Assembly: GCA_947450765.1 (NCBI GenBank)
Contig: CANFXC010000017.1
Location: forward strand, 1-45,475
Direction of reading: 5' to 3'
Length of the DNA: 45,475 bases
Source: Comamonadaceae bacterium
GTDB taxonomy: Bacteria > Pseudomonadota > Gammaproteobacteria > Burkholderiales > Burkholderiaceae_C
Shown: positions 24,887 to 33,092 of the stretch, piece by piece
Numbering within the stretch: the stretch's first letter is position 1
How the letters are laid out: every line of letters starts with the position of its first letter
Notes under the pieces: generated by a model
Database searches by the model: none
What the model was told of the DNA's origin: nothing
What the model saw: the letters and a program-made list of their open reading frames with translations, nothing else
Made by a program: the position numbers and the translations under genes

Positions 24887-26314
24887 TCAATCCTCCATCA
24901 TGATGGGTGAAAACGCCGACGCACCCAGCACCTGCTCGGCATGCCACGCCAGCCGCATGACCAGCGCATCTGCGTAGCGCGGCCCAGCAATTTGGAGCCC
25001 GACCGGCAAACCCTGACGCCCCTGACCGCAAGGCAATGAAATGGCAGGCACACCGCCGTAGTTAAAAATCGGGGTGAAGGCCGCATGACCGCGCGGTCCA
25101 GCAGGCAAACCACCAATGGTGTCCGGACCCAGACTGCCCAAAGGCCAAGCTTCAACGGGACTCACAGGGCAAAGCAAAGCATCGTATTGCGCGAATAAAC
25201 GCGTGAAACTGGCGTGAAACTCCTCCCGCAGCTTGAGCAGCTCAGTCACCCGGGTCCCCGAAACGGCGAAGCCGAGTTCGATCTGAGCGCCGATATCAGG
25301 GTCCAGCAGCTCCGGCGTCTTTCGCCAAACATCACCAAAACGCTGCGCTAATCCGGCCTGCTGCAATGCAATGAGCGGATATTCGCGGGCCTCTGCAGGC
25401 CAGACCGGATCGGCCCTCTCAATGTGCCAACCCGCTTGACGCAGGGCCGCAACAGCGGCCTCCAAGGTGTCCAGTACATCAACGTCCACCGGCAAATCAC
25501 AACCCAAATGCGGCGACCATGCCAAGCGCAGCGGCCCCAGCGGCGCCTTCAGCGTCGGCATGACATCTGGCACCGCAAAGGCCGGAGATGACAGCGTGTC
25601 CGCCGGTTCCCAAGCGGTCAAGGCGTCCAGCATGAAAGCCACATCTTCTACATTTCGGCCTATTTGCCCCACCACAGACAGCAAATGATTGGGGTCGTCA
25701 AAACCCCACGGGTTGGGCACGCGACCCAGGGTCGGCTTCATACCGACCAGCCCGGTGTGCGCACAAGGACGACGCACCGAACCACCCGCATCAGTCGCCA
25801 ACGCCAGTGGCCCCAGCCCGGCGCTAACGCCAGCGACAGCACCGCCCGATGACCCGCCCGGTGTGCGCTGCAAGTCCCACGGATTGTGGGTTTCGCCATG
25901 CAGCGGTGTGGCCGTAATGCCCTTGCAGGCAAACTCAGAACTGTTAGTCACCCCCAACGGCACAGCCCCCAGCGCACGCAGCCGGGCAACACACCAGGAG
26001 TCTCGCGGTGCCACAAAGTCAGCAAACACCAAGGAGCCAAAGGTTGCCGGGCGGCCGCCCAGCCATAGGTTGTCCTTGACCGTGAAGGGCACACCCGCCA
26101 AGGGCAAATGCTCGCCAGCCGCGAGACGTGCATCAACCTCCCGCGCAACCGCCATGGGCAGCTCCGGGTCAAAATCAGCAAATGCATTGAGCCTCGGCTC
26201 CAGCCGTTGCACACGTTCACAGAAAAATGCGGCCACCTGGCTCGCGCTGAGTTTTCGGGCAGACACTTCCTGCGCAACGCGCAGGGCAGACCAGCGGTGT
26301 AAATCGTTCATCAT
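24887..26314 (-). CDS. Amidase signature family hydrolase
   Basis: A 475-residue amidase with the Ser-cisSer-Lys triad: Lys80 in GVPFTVKDN, Ser155/Ser156 in TPGGSSGGAVAG and the nucleophile Ser179 in ATDAGGSVRRP. HTGLVGMKPTLGRVP follows. It hydrolyses a carboxylic amide or carbamoyl group; GatA can be excluded because gatC and gatB are absent and the C-terminus is short. AAGGA precedes the ATG at 26314. It is convergent with the GntR gene and divergent from the ATZ/TRZ amidohydrolase. It might replace the N-carbamoyl hydrolase otherwise missing from this island; this is inference. Confidence 0.87.
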   Translation of the reverse strand: MMNDLHRWSALRVAQEVSARKLSASQVAAFFCERVQRLEPRLNAFADFDPELPMAVAREVDARLAAGEHLPLAGVPFTVKDNLWLGGRPATFGSLVFADFVAPRDSWCVARLRALGAVPLGVTNSSEFACKGITATPLHGETHNPWDLQRTPGGSSGGAVAGVSAGLGPLALATDAGGSVRRPCAHTGLVGMKPTLGRVPNPWGFDDPNHLLSVVGQIGRNVEDVAFMLDALTAWEPADTLSSPAFAVPDVMPTLKAPLGPLRLAWSPHLGCDLPVDVDVLDTLEAAVAALRQAGWHIERADPVWPAEAREYPLIALQQAGLAQRFGDVWRKTPELLDPDIGAQIELGFAVSGTRVTELLKLREEFHASFTRLFAQYDALLCPVSPVEAWPLGSLGPDTIGGLPAGPRGHAAFTPIFNYGGVPAISLPCGQGRQGLPVGLQIAGPRYADALVMRLAWHAEQVLGASAFSPIMMED

Positions 26315-26366
26315 TGAGGATCCTTGGTTCGACGGCTTACGCAATGGATGCACCATACAGACAACT

Positions 26367-26376
26367 TTGTATCCAA
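26367..26376. promoter_or_regulatory. TTGTATCCAA element, amidase side
   Basis: Exact copy of the element, 53 bp before the amidase start codon, in the 242-bp divergent region. It is part of a pair with the inverted copy at 26516. Confidence 0.6.
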
Positions 26377-26515
26377 TTTAGTGCTTCGCTGCACCACCTT
26401 GAGTCGTTAACAGCAGACATACGGCCCAGGTCATCTCGCCCGGCTCTTTTTGCGTCTATTGAGAACATCTATTGCAAGACTGAGTCCAGCTTGCCAATGC
26501 AGACGCGCTTCAAGA

Positions 26516-26525
26516 TTGGATACAA
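26516..26525. promoter_or_regulatory. TTGGATACAA element (inverted copy), amidohydrolase side
   Basis: Exact reverse complement of the copy at 26367, 149 bp from it and 31 bp before the amidohydrolase ATG, where binding would block or guide the polymerase. Confidence 0.6.
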
Positions 26526-26556
26526 GACTGGCATGTTGATTGCGTGACCCCACGCC

Positions 26557-27915
26557 ATGACACAGACCGACAGCCTCTACGACTTCGACCTCTTGTTGCT
26601 CGACGCCATCGCCCTGACCGCTGACGCCCTGCAACCCGAAATAAGAGATTGCGCCATTGGCATCAAAGATGGCCGGATCACTTGGCGGGACACCAAGCCC
26701 CCTGAAAAGTACACGGCTGCGCGCACGCTTCGGCTACCGGGCCACTTCATCACCCCGGGCTTCGTCAACACCCATACCCACAGCGTGCTGAGCATGGTGC
26801 GGGGGGTGGCGGCAGACTTGGGTTTTGCGCCGTCTTACACACCCGGAATTCCCAAGGGCACGCAGGTCACCCCACCACAAGCCCGAGCACTTGCACGGCT
26901 GGGCGCGCTGGAAGCCCTCCTCTTTGGGTCGACGGTTTTAGGAGACCATTTTGTTCACGCGGATGTCACAACCCAAGCCATGGCGGAGCTTGGTTTACGG
27001 CTGTGTCCAAGTTGGCGAATTCACGATGTTGATTTTTCAAAGGTGGCGCAAGGTCAGTGGCAACACGCCACGGCCATCGGGCAATCAACGCTTGAAGCGG
27101 CACTGCAACTGCATGAACGCTGGGCTGCGCATCCGCGCGTGCAAGTCAACCTTGCGGCGCATGCGGTGGACACCTGCTCCAACGATTTTTTAAAAGAAAT
27201 TGCGGAAATTTCGCGAGTCAAAGACCTGGTCGTCAGTACCCACTTAGGGCAAAGCCGCACAGAAGTTGACCGGGTCCTTGAGCGAACCGGCCGCACGTCT
27301 ACCGAAGTCTTGGAAGATGCAGGCCTGCTCAACCAACGGCTGATGGGCGGCCACTGCATCTACCTGACGAGCAGCGACATCGCCAAGATGGCCAACGCTG
27401 GGGCCCACGCCGTGCACATCCCCAAATGCAATGCAAGCTCAGGCCGGCTCGCACCGACCCACCTGCTCAAGGCTGCCGGTGTGAACATCGCCCTGGCCAC
27501 CGACACACAACATGGCGACATGGTGGAGTTAATGCGCTGGGCACTGATGACCGCACGCGTGCAAGAAGGTGGCGTGAACGACAACTGGCAACCGAGGCAT
27601 GTTTTTCACATGGCCACGCTGGGCGGTGCCCGTGCGCTGGGCATGCACAACAACATCGGCAGCATCGAAGTTGGCAAGGCTGCTGACCTGGTGGTGTTTG
27701 ACGGCAACAGGCCGCATCTGCGGCCCCACGTGAACCCATTGGGGAACCTGGTTCACACAGGTCAGGGCCGCGATGTGCGGATGGTGATGGTCGATGGATA
27801 CATATTGGTCGAACACGGCCTCCCGACCCAAGTGGACATGGACAGCGTTTGCGCCGAAGCCGAAACAGTTGCACGCGAGCTTTGGGGTCATGAAGGCCGC
27901 CATTACTGGCGCTGA
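26557..27915 (+). CDS. ATZ/TRZ-type amidohydrolase (putative heterocycle deaminase)
   Basis: A 452-residue metal-dependent amidohydrolase of the chlorohydrolase/cytosine deaminase group. Metal residues are visible: His73 and His75 in NTHTHS, His229 in VSTHLGQS and Asp316 in LATDTQHGD, plus His266 in GGHCIYL. In most family members the third motif reads HxxE, and that glutamate protonates the ring; here the place is Gln232. The enzyme may therefore use another acid, as some triazine hydrolases do, or act on an unusual substrate. It is the first plus-strand gene after the divergent operator region and is followed by the ABC transporter. Confidence 0.85.
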   Translation: MTQTDSLYDFDLLLLDAIALTADALQPEIRDCAIGIKDGRITWRDTKPPEKYTAARTLRLPGHFITPGFVNTHTHSVLSMVRGVAADLGFAPSYTPGIPKGTQVTPPQARALARLGALEALLFGSTVLGDHFVHADVTTQAMAELGLRLCPSWRIHDVDFSKVAQGQWQHATAIGQSTLEAALQLHERWAAHPRVQVNLAAHAVDTCSNDFLKEIAEISRVKDLVVSTHLGQSRTEVDRVLERTGRTSTEVLEDAGLLNQRLMGGHCIYLTSSDIAKMANAGAHAVHIPKCNASSGRLAPTHLLKAAGVNIALATDTQHGDMVELMRWALMTARVQEGGVNDNWQPRHVFHMATLGGARALGMHNNIGSIEVGKAADLVVFDGNRPHLRPHVNPLGNLVHTGQGRDVRMVMVDGYILVEHGLPTQVDMDSVCAEAETVARELWGHEGRHYWR

Positions 27916-27969
27916 AAAGCCGGCACGGTCATGCCCCGGAGTCGGGCGCAGTGCACCAATGCGGTTTTT

Positions 27970-27979
27970 TTGTATCCAA
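27970..27979. promoter_or_regulatory. TTGTATCCAA element before the ABC operon
   Basis: Exact copy, 55 bp after the amidohydrolase stop codon and 203 bp before the binding-protein ATG. Paired with the inverted copy at 28093. Confidence 0.55.
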
Positions 27980-28092
27980 TCTGGAATTTAAAGCCCTCGC
28001 CAAGTGCCCATCTGAAAAGTATTCAAAGAATAAAAATCCATCCATCCTCAATGAAAAATTCTGTTTTTTGAGGCTTGCATCAAAAATCTACT

Positions 28093-28102
28093 TTGGATAC
28101 AG
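28093..28102. promoter_or_regulatory. TTGGATACAG element (inverted copy) before the ABC operon
   Basis: Nine of ten bases match the inverted element. It lies 123 bp from the copy at 27970 and 80 bp before the binding-protein ATG. The 266-bp gap is A/T-richer than its surroundings and likely holds the ABC promoter. Confidence 0.55.
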
Positions 28103-28181
28103 CATCTGGCACACAGCTTGCTCCACAAAAGACAGGCGGCTCGTTTTTGGCCGTCCGTTCAACAAGTCCGAGGAAACCAAA

Positions 28182-29183
28182 ATGTTTAGATCCGTTGCGA
28201 AACTCGTGTTGGCGCTGGCCGCTGTCGTGCCTTTAGCCAGCCACGCACAAGAGGCTCCGTCCATCAAACTCGGCTATGCCAAATGTGCGCATTGCACGCC
28301 GATGGCGCTGACACCGCAGCACGCCGCCAACATCAAGCTTGAAGCTATTAACTTCAACACTGGCAACGACGTGTTGACAGCCTTGGTGTCCAAAAGCATT
28401 GACGTTGCACAGGTGACCTACCTGCACTACGCCACGGCACTGGACAGAGGTTTTGACGTGGTGGCCATCTCAGGACAAATCAATGGCGGGTCGCAAATCC
28501 TGGTCAGCAACGAGCTGTCCATCAAGGAAAACGACTGGGCCGGCTTGAAAAAAGTCATTGCCGAGTTCAAGGCTGCAGGCAAGCCCTTCCGCGTGGCCGC
28601 TTCGCGCGGTAATGCACAAGACATTCAAATGCGCGGCGCGTTCGCCAAACAAGGCATCGACGTCAACAAGGACGTTCAGTTCATCAACATCCCCAACCCA
28701 GCAGACCATGTGCAAGCACTGCGGCGCAATGAAATTGAATTGATTTCTGCGGTCGACCCTTTTGCCACACAAATCCGCCAGCTGAATGCAGCCAAGTTCT
28801 TCGCCTTCCCGTATGACCAGGCAGCCGGAAAACTCACCAACCTGATCGTCACTCGCTCCGATGTGATCGCCAGCAAACCCAAAGCAGTTGAAGAAACCGT
28901 GCGTTCCATCGTCAAAGTCAACGCCTTGTTGATCGCCGACAAAACTCTGTTCGTTGACACGATTCAAAAGATCACCGGTCTTGACAAAGCCATCGCTGCG
29001 GGCGCCGTGACCAACCTCTATCCTGACACCAATATGTACCGCGCTTCTGCCGTGTCAATGGGCGCCATGATGCGCGACCTGAAGTACATACAGACAGACG
29101 TTTCAGCAGCCATTGACAAAAACATGGACTACCGCTTTCTCGAAGCCGTCACCGGCAAACCCAAGTCTGCCCTCGGCTACTGA
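28182..29183 (+). CDS. ABC transporter substrate-binding protein (taurine/nitrate/thiamine-precursor NMT1 type)
   Basis: A 333-residue exported protein. A signal peptide covers about residues 1-22 (MFRSVAKLVLALAAVVPLASHA). The mature part starts IKLGYAKCAHCTPM and contains DVLTALVSKSIDVAQVTYLHYATAL, typical of the SsuA/TauA/NMT1 group that binds small heteroatom-rich molecules. The Cys35-x-x-Cys38 pair close to the ligand cleft is unusual. GAGGAAACC precedes the ATG. It heads an ABC operon (permease after 8 bp, ATPase after 3 bp) that continues to hydantoinase and racemase-like genes, so the ligand is probably a cyclic amide or ureide. Confidence 0.88.
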   Translation: MFRSVAKLVLALAAVVPLASHAQEAPSIKLGYAKCAHCTPMALTPQHAANIKLEAINFNTGNDVLTALVSKSIDVAQVTYLHYATALDRGFDVVAISGQINGGSQILVSNELSIKENDWAGLKKVIAEFKAAGKPFRVAASRGNAQDIQMRGAFAKQGIDVNKDVQFINIPNPADHVQALRRNEIELISAVDPFATQIRQLNAAKFFAFPYDQAAGKLTNLIVTRSDVIASKPKAVEETVRSIVKVNALLIADKTLFVDTIQKITGLDKAIAAGAVTNLYPDTNMYRASAVSMGAMMRDLKYIQTDVSAAIDKNMDYRFLEAVTGKPKSALGY

Positions 29184-29191
29184 GAACGGTC

Positions 29192-30016
29192 ATGACCACA
29201 CCTTCTATATTGACGAGGCTGTACCGGCGCGTAGAACGCGCCATTGTTCCAACGCTGGCACTCGTCGGATGGGAGGTGTTTTCACGCTCTGGCGTACTTC
29301 CACCCGCCCTGCTGCCGGCGCCCTCGCAAGTGTTGCTCGCTTGGGCTGACTGGGTTGTCGGCACTGACGGCAACACGCAAACCTACAGCGGCCACTGGAT
29401 ATTTGACACGGCCGCCAGTGCCGCCCGGGTACTGACCGGCTTCGCACTCGCTACTGTTTTGGGCGTCGCTATGGGTATGGCGATTGGATGGTCTCGCAAA
29501 GTTGAAAAGCTGATTGAGCCGTTGCTGCAAATCCTCAGACCCATTCCACCCGTATCTTGGATTCCACTGGCCATCATCTGGTTTGGCATTGCCAACAAAC
29601 CAGCCATCTTTTTGGTCTTTCTCGGCTCCTTCTTCCCTATTCTGCTCAGCACGATTCATGGCGTCAAAACCTGTGATCGCAACCTCCTGCGCGCAGGTGC
29701 CATGGCCGGCGGTTCACCCCGAAATTTATTGATTCACATCGTCTTTCCGGCGGCCTTGCCGAGTATTTTTTCGGGCCTGCGCATTGCGATTGGCTCTGCC
29801 TGGATGCTGTCAGTCACCGCCGAGATGGTGGCCGTTAAAAGTGGCCTCGGCTACGTCCTTTGGGACTCCTACTATTTCTTACGCTACGACATCGTCATTG
29901 CCGCCATGGTGAGCATTGGTCTGCTGGGCTTTCTCAGTGACACCGCCATCAAGCTCTTGGCTGCGCGCGTGCTGCGCTGGCAGCGTGGAACCACCCTGCA
30001 AGCGAACGAAGGCTGA
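29192..30016 (+). CDS. ABC transporter permease (SsuC/TauC type)
   Basis: A 274-residue inner-membrane protein with about six membrane segments. PLLQILRPIPPVSWIPLAIIWFG at about 110 and the EAA loop RAGAMAGGSPRNLLIHIVFPAALPSIFSGLRIAIGSAW near 165-200, which contacts the ATPase, are typical of the taurine/nitrate family. It forms a homodimer with the ATPase encoded 3 bp downstream. Confidence 0.93.
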   Translation: MTTPSILTRLYRRVERAIVPTLALVGWEVFSRSGVLPPALLPAPSQVLLAWADWVVGTDGNTQTYSGHWIFDTAASAARVLTGFALATVLGVAMGMAIGWSRKVEKLIEPLLQILRPIPPVSWIPLAIIWFGIANKPAIFLVFLGSFFPILLSTIHGVKTCDRNLLRAGAMAGGSPRNLLIHIVFPAALPSIFSGLRIAIGSAWMLSVTAEMVAVKSGLGYVLWDSYYFLRYDIVIAAMVSIGLLGFLSDTAIKLLAARVLRWQRGTTLQANEG

Positions 30017-30019
30017 CCT

Positions 30020-30793
30020 ATGACACTCATCACCATTGACCGTGTTTCACGACACTTCACCGACGCCCAGAAAAACAGCACTGTCAAAGCGCTGGACAAC
30101 ATCTCGCTGGATGTCCAGCGCAATGAATTTTTGTGCCTGTTAGGCCCCAGTGGTTGCGGCAAGTCCACGCTGCTCAACATGATTGCCGGCTTTGACATGC
30201 CCTCCAGCGGCACGGTCTCCGTTGGCGGTCAAGTGATCACCGGACCCGGCTCTGACCGCGGTTTCGTGTTTCAACAACCGACCTTGATGCCGTGGCTCAC
30301 TGTCTGGGAAAACGTCGCCTTTCACCTGACCATGCGCGGCATGGACAAGGCCAAGCGCCGCGAAAAAGCGCAACACTTCATCGACATGGTTCGCTTGACC
30401 GGTTTTGAGAACCATTTCCCAAGCGAGCTGTCGGGTGGTATGAACCAGCGCGTGGGCATTGCACGTGCGTTGCTGATGAACCCCAAGGTCATCTTGATGG
30501 ACGAACCCTTTGGCGCGCTGGACGAACAAACCAAAATGGACATGCACAGCGAGTTGATCCGCATCTGGCGCGAAAGCCAGGCAACCATTGTGTTTGTAAC
30601 CCACAGCATTGAGGAATCCCTGTCGTTGGGAACGCATGTGGCCGTGATGTCGGCCAGACCCGGCCGCATCCGCGAGTTGATCAAGGTCGACCTGCCACGC
30701 CCACGCGACCCGACCAGCGCGCCATTCAATGACTACAAGCGACACATCCTCTCGCTGCTACGACCTGAGCCTGTTCATACGCCTGCTGCATAA
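30020..30793 (+). CDS. ABC transporter ATP-binding protein (SsuB/TauB type)
   Basis: A 257-residue ATPase. Walker A GPSGCGKST is near residue 41, the Q-loop is in FVFQQPTLMPW, the signature LSGGMNQRVGIARAL is near 138 and Walker B VILMDEPFGALDEQT near 158, followed by the switch His in VFVTHSIEES. It drives uptake together with the preceding permease and binding protein. A 61-bp gap separates it from the hydantoinase. Confidence 0.95.
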   Translation: MTLITIDRVSRHFTDAQKNSTVKALDNISLDVQRNEFLCLLGPSGCGKSTLLNMIAGFDMPSSGTVSVGGQVITGPGSDRGFVFQQPTLMPWLTVWENVAFHLTMRGMDKAKRREKAQHFIDMVRLTGFENHFPSELSGGMNQRVGIARALLMNPKVILMDEPFGALDEQTKMDMHSELIRIWRESQATIVFVTHSIEESLSLGTHVAVMSARPGRIRELIKVDLPRPRDPTSAPFNDYKRHILSLLRPEPVHTPAA

Positions 30794-30854
30794 CTGGCCA
30801 CTGACTGGCAACAAGAACTCAAGCCTGCAAAAACCATCTCTGTCTGCAAAAAAT

Positions 30855-32270
30855 ATGACTGACTTCGATCTCATCGTGCGCAATGCGCATGTCATCACCG
30901 CCTCTGACATTTTTGACTGCGACATCGGCATTCAGGGTGGGAAAATAGTCCAGCTGGGCCAAGCGCTAGGCACGGCTGCGCGTGAAATAGATGCAGCAGG
31001 CCGCACGGTGACGCCAGGCGGCGTGGACGCTCATTGCCATCTTGACCAGCCCATGACACCGCCCACCAAAACAGCCGATGACTTTGACACCGGCACACGG
31101 TCGGCCGCCTGCGGTGGCACGACCACCATCATCCCCTTTGCGGCGCAACAAAAAGGACAATCACTGCGGGCCGCTGTTGAAGACTACCGAGCTCGCGCCA
31201 AGGGCAAGGCTCATGTGGACTACGCGTTTCATTTGATCGTCAGCGACCCGACGCCCAAGGTGCTGCAAGAAGAGTTGCCGGAGCTGATTCGGGAGGGCTT
31301 CACGTCGTTCAAAATATACATGACCTACGACGACATGAAGCTCGACGACGGACAGATTCTCGACGTGCTGGATGTCGCCCGCCAACACGGTGCCATGGCC
31401 ATGATTCACGCCGAAAACTCCGACTGCATCGAGTGGCTGACAAAACGGCTGGAAGCGTCCGGCCGCACGGCACCCCGCTTTCATGCGCATGCACGGCCCA
31501 TGCTCGTGGAACGCGAAGCAACGCACCGTGCCATCGCGCTGGCAGAGCTGGTCGATGTGCCTATTTTGATTGTTCATGTGTCGGGCCGCGAAGCGGTAGA
31601 GCAAATTCGCTGGGCACGCGCACATGGCCTGAACGTGTTTGCAGAGACCTGCCCGCAGTACCTGTTTTTGACAGCCGAAGACTTGGGCATTGACGACAGC
31701 TACAAAGGCGCGCGTTGCATTTGCAGCCCGCCACCCCGCGACAAGGCCAACCAACAGGTCATTTGGGACGGCTTGAACGATGGTCTTTTCACCGTCTTTT
31801 CTTCCGACCATGCGCCCTTCAAGTACGACGGCATTGAAGGCAAAAAACCGAACGGGCAAGAGGTCGAATTTCGCCATATTCCCAACGGTATTCCTGGTCT
31901 TGAAACGCGCATGGCGCTGCTCTGGTCCGAAGGCGTGCTGGCCGGCAGAATGACCGCTAATCGCTTTGTAGAACTGACATCCACCGGGCCCGCCAAAGCC
32001 TATGGCCTGCACCCGCGCAAAGGCACAGTGGCGGTCGGTGCAGATGCTGACCTGGTGATTTGGGATGAACGCGATTTTGTACTGACAAACGAGATGCTGC
32101 ATCACGAGGTTGACTACACGCCCTATGAAGGCATGCGCCTCAAAGCTTGGCCGGGCCTCACACTCAGCCGTGGTGAAGTGGTGTGGGACGGTCGCGACTT
32201 TCATCCCCAGCCGGGCCGTGGCGAACTGCTGGCGCGTGGCGCACCGACCTTGTTGCCGACCCGGCGTTAA
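30855..32270 (+). CDS. Hydantoinase / dihydropyrimidinase
   Basis: A 471-residue cyclic amidohydrolase that opens hydantoin or dihydropyrimidine rings to N-carbamoyl amino acids. Zinc and catalytic parts are in order: GGVDAHCHLDQP near 58, the carboxylated Lys in SFKIYMTYDD near 150, IHAENSD, HVSGREAVEQI, and SSDHAPF with the catalytic Asp. The frame extends to 30729 inside the ATPase gene, but the ATG at 30855 agrees with the family start. It is followed after 12 bp by the racemase-like gene. The enzyme is closer to dihydropyrimidinases than to allantoinase. Confidence 0.92.
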   Translation: MTDFDLIVRNAHVITASDIFDCDIGIQGGKIVQLGQALGTAAREIDAAGRTVTPGGVDAHCHLDQPMTPPTKTADDFDTGTRSAACGGTTTIIPFAAQQKGQSLRAAVEDYRARAKGKAHVDYAFHLIVSDPTPKVLQEELPELIREGFTSFKIYMTYDDMKLDDGQILDVLDVARQHGAMAMIHAENSDCIEWLTKRLEASGRTAPRFHAHARPMLVEREATHRAIALAELVDVPILIVHVSGREAVEQIRWARAHGLNVFAETCPQYLFLTAEDLGIDDSYKGARCICSPPPRDKANQQVIWDGLNDGLFTVFSSDHAPFKYDGIEGKKPNGQEVEFRHIPNGIPGLETRMALLWSEGVLAGRMTANRFVELTSTGPAKAYGLHPRKGTVAVGADADLVIWDERDFVLTNEMLHHEVDYTPYEGMRLKAWPGLTLSRGEVVWDGRDFHPQPGRGELLARGAPTLLPTRR

Positions 32271-32282
32271 AGGAGTTCAGTC

Positions 32283-33050
32283 ATGCGTTTATTGATCATC
32301 AACCCCAATATTTCGGACAGCGTCACCGCGCTGATTGAAGCCGAAGCACGGCGCAGTGCAGCGCCGGAAACGCAAATCACCATGCTGACGGCAGCCTTTG
32401 GCGTGGCCTATATCGAGACTCGTTTTGAAGCGCTGATTGGCGCTTACGCCACGGCGCAATTGGCGGCAGAACACCATGCTGGGCATGACGCCGTCATCAT
32501 TGCCGCCTTTGGCGATCCGGGGCTTGCAGGCCTTCGGGAAGCGTTACCGATGCCGGTGCTGGGCATGACAGAGTCCGCGCTGGCAACGGCTTGTTTGCTG
32601 GGTCATCGGTTTTCAATCATCGCTATTTCTCAGCGCATTCAGGCCTGGTACAGGGAGGTGGTTGAGGCCAATGGGCTGGTCGGCCGATTGGCCAGCATCA
32701 GGGCGCTTGACCTTCCACTGGCCAGCATTGGCAGTGTGCAAGACGACCACCTGGAAGCCTTGCGAAGCTTGTGCGAGAAAGCCGTTCGCGAAGACGGTGC
32801 CGAAGTGATTATTCTGGCCGGTGCCCCGCTGGCCGGACTGGCACGCGCACTGCACGGACAGCTGCCCGTACCAGTGGTCGACGGTGTTTCAAGTGCGGTG
32901 CAGCACGCCCAAACATTGGTGGCACTGCAACCTGGCAAGGCCACGCTGGGGAGCTTTTCAAGCCCGCCCGTGAAACCCAACCGCGGCCTGCCAGACGCCA
33001 TAGCCCGCCTGCTGGCGGGCTCAAGCGGAACGAAGCCGGAGGCGCTGTAA
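32283..33050 (+). CDS. Asp/Glu/hydantoin racemase-like protein lacking both catalytic cysteines
   Basis: A 255-residue protein of the hydantoin racemase (HyuE) family: MRLLIINPNISDSVTALIE at the N-terminus, DAVIIAAFGDPGL, PVLGMTESAL and PVVDGVSSAVQHAQTL. In the known racemases a cysteine stands at the third position of IACFGDPG and a second in LGCxGM. Here these are Ala75 and the segment LAGAPLAG (Gly180). Simple two-base racemisation is therefore unlikely. AAAGGAG precedes the ATG. Placed after the hydantoinase, it may be a ligase-free isomerase, a lyase or a binding protein. A perfect 8-bp hairpin lies within its 3' end (33002-33021). Confidence 0.85.
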   Translation: MRLLIINPNISDSVTALIEAEARRSAAPETQITMLTAAFGVAYIETRFEALIGAYATAQLAAEHHAGHDAVIIAAFGDPGLAGLREALPMPVLGMTESALATACLLGHRFSIIAISQRIQAWYREVVEANGLVGRLASIRALDLPLASIGSVQDDHLEALRSLCEKAVREDGAEVIILAGAPLAGLARALHGQLPVPVVDGVSSAVQHAQTLVALQPGKATLGSFSSPPVKPNRGLPDAIARLLAGSSGTKPEAL

Positions 33051-33052
33051 CG

Positions 33053-33078
33053 CGGGCGGATGACGCGACACCCGCCCG
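33053..33078. terminator. Hairpin between convergent racemase-like and binding-protein genes
   Basis: CGGGCGG (33053-33059) pairs with CCGCCCG (33072-33078) in the 42-bp gap between two convergent genes. There is no T-run on either side, so it may be a weak bidirectional terminator. Confidence 0.4.
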
Positions 33079-33092
33079 GCCATGAAGCAAGT

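Noticed and set aside
33002-33021. Perfect AGCCCGCC-TGCT-GGCGGGCT hairpin as a terminator
   Set aside because: It lies inside the coding sequence of the racemase-like gene about 30 bp before the stop and has no T-run; kept only as a note in that entry.
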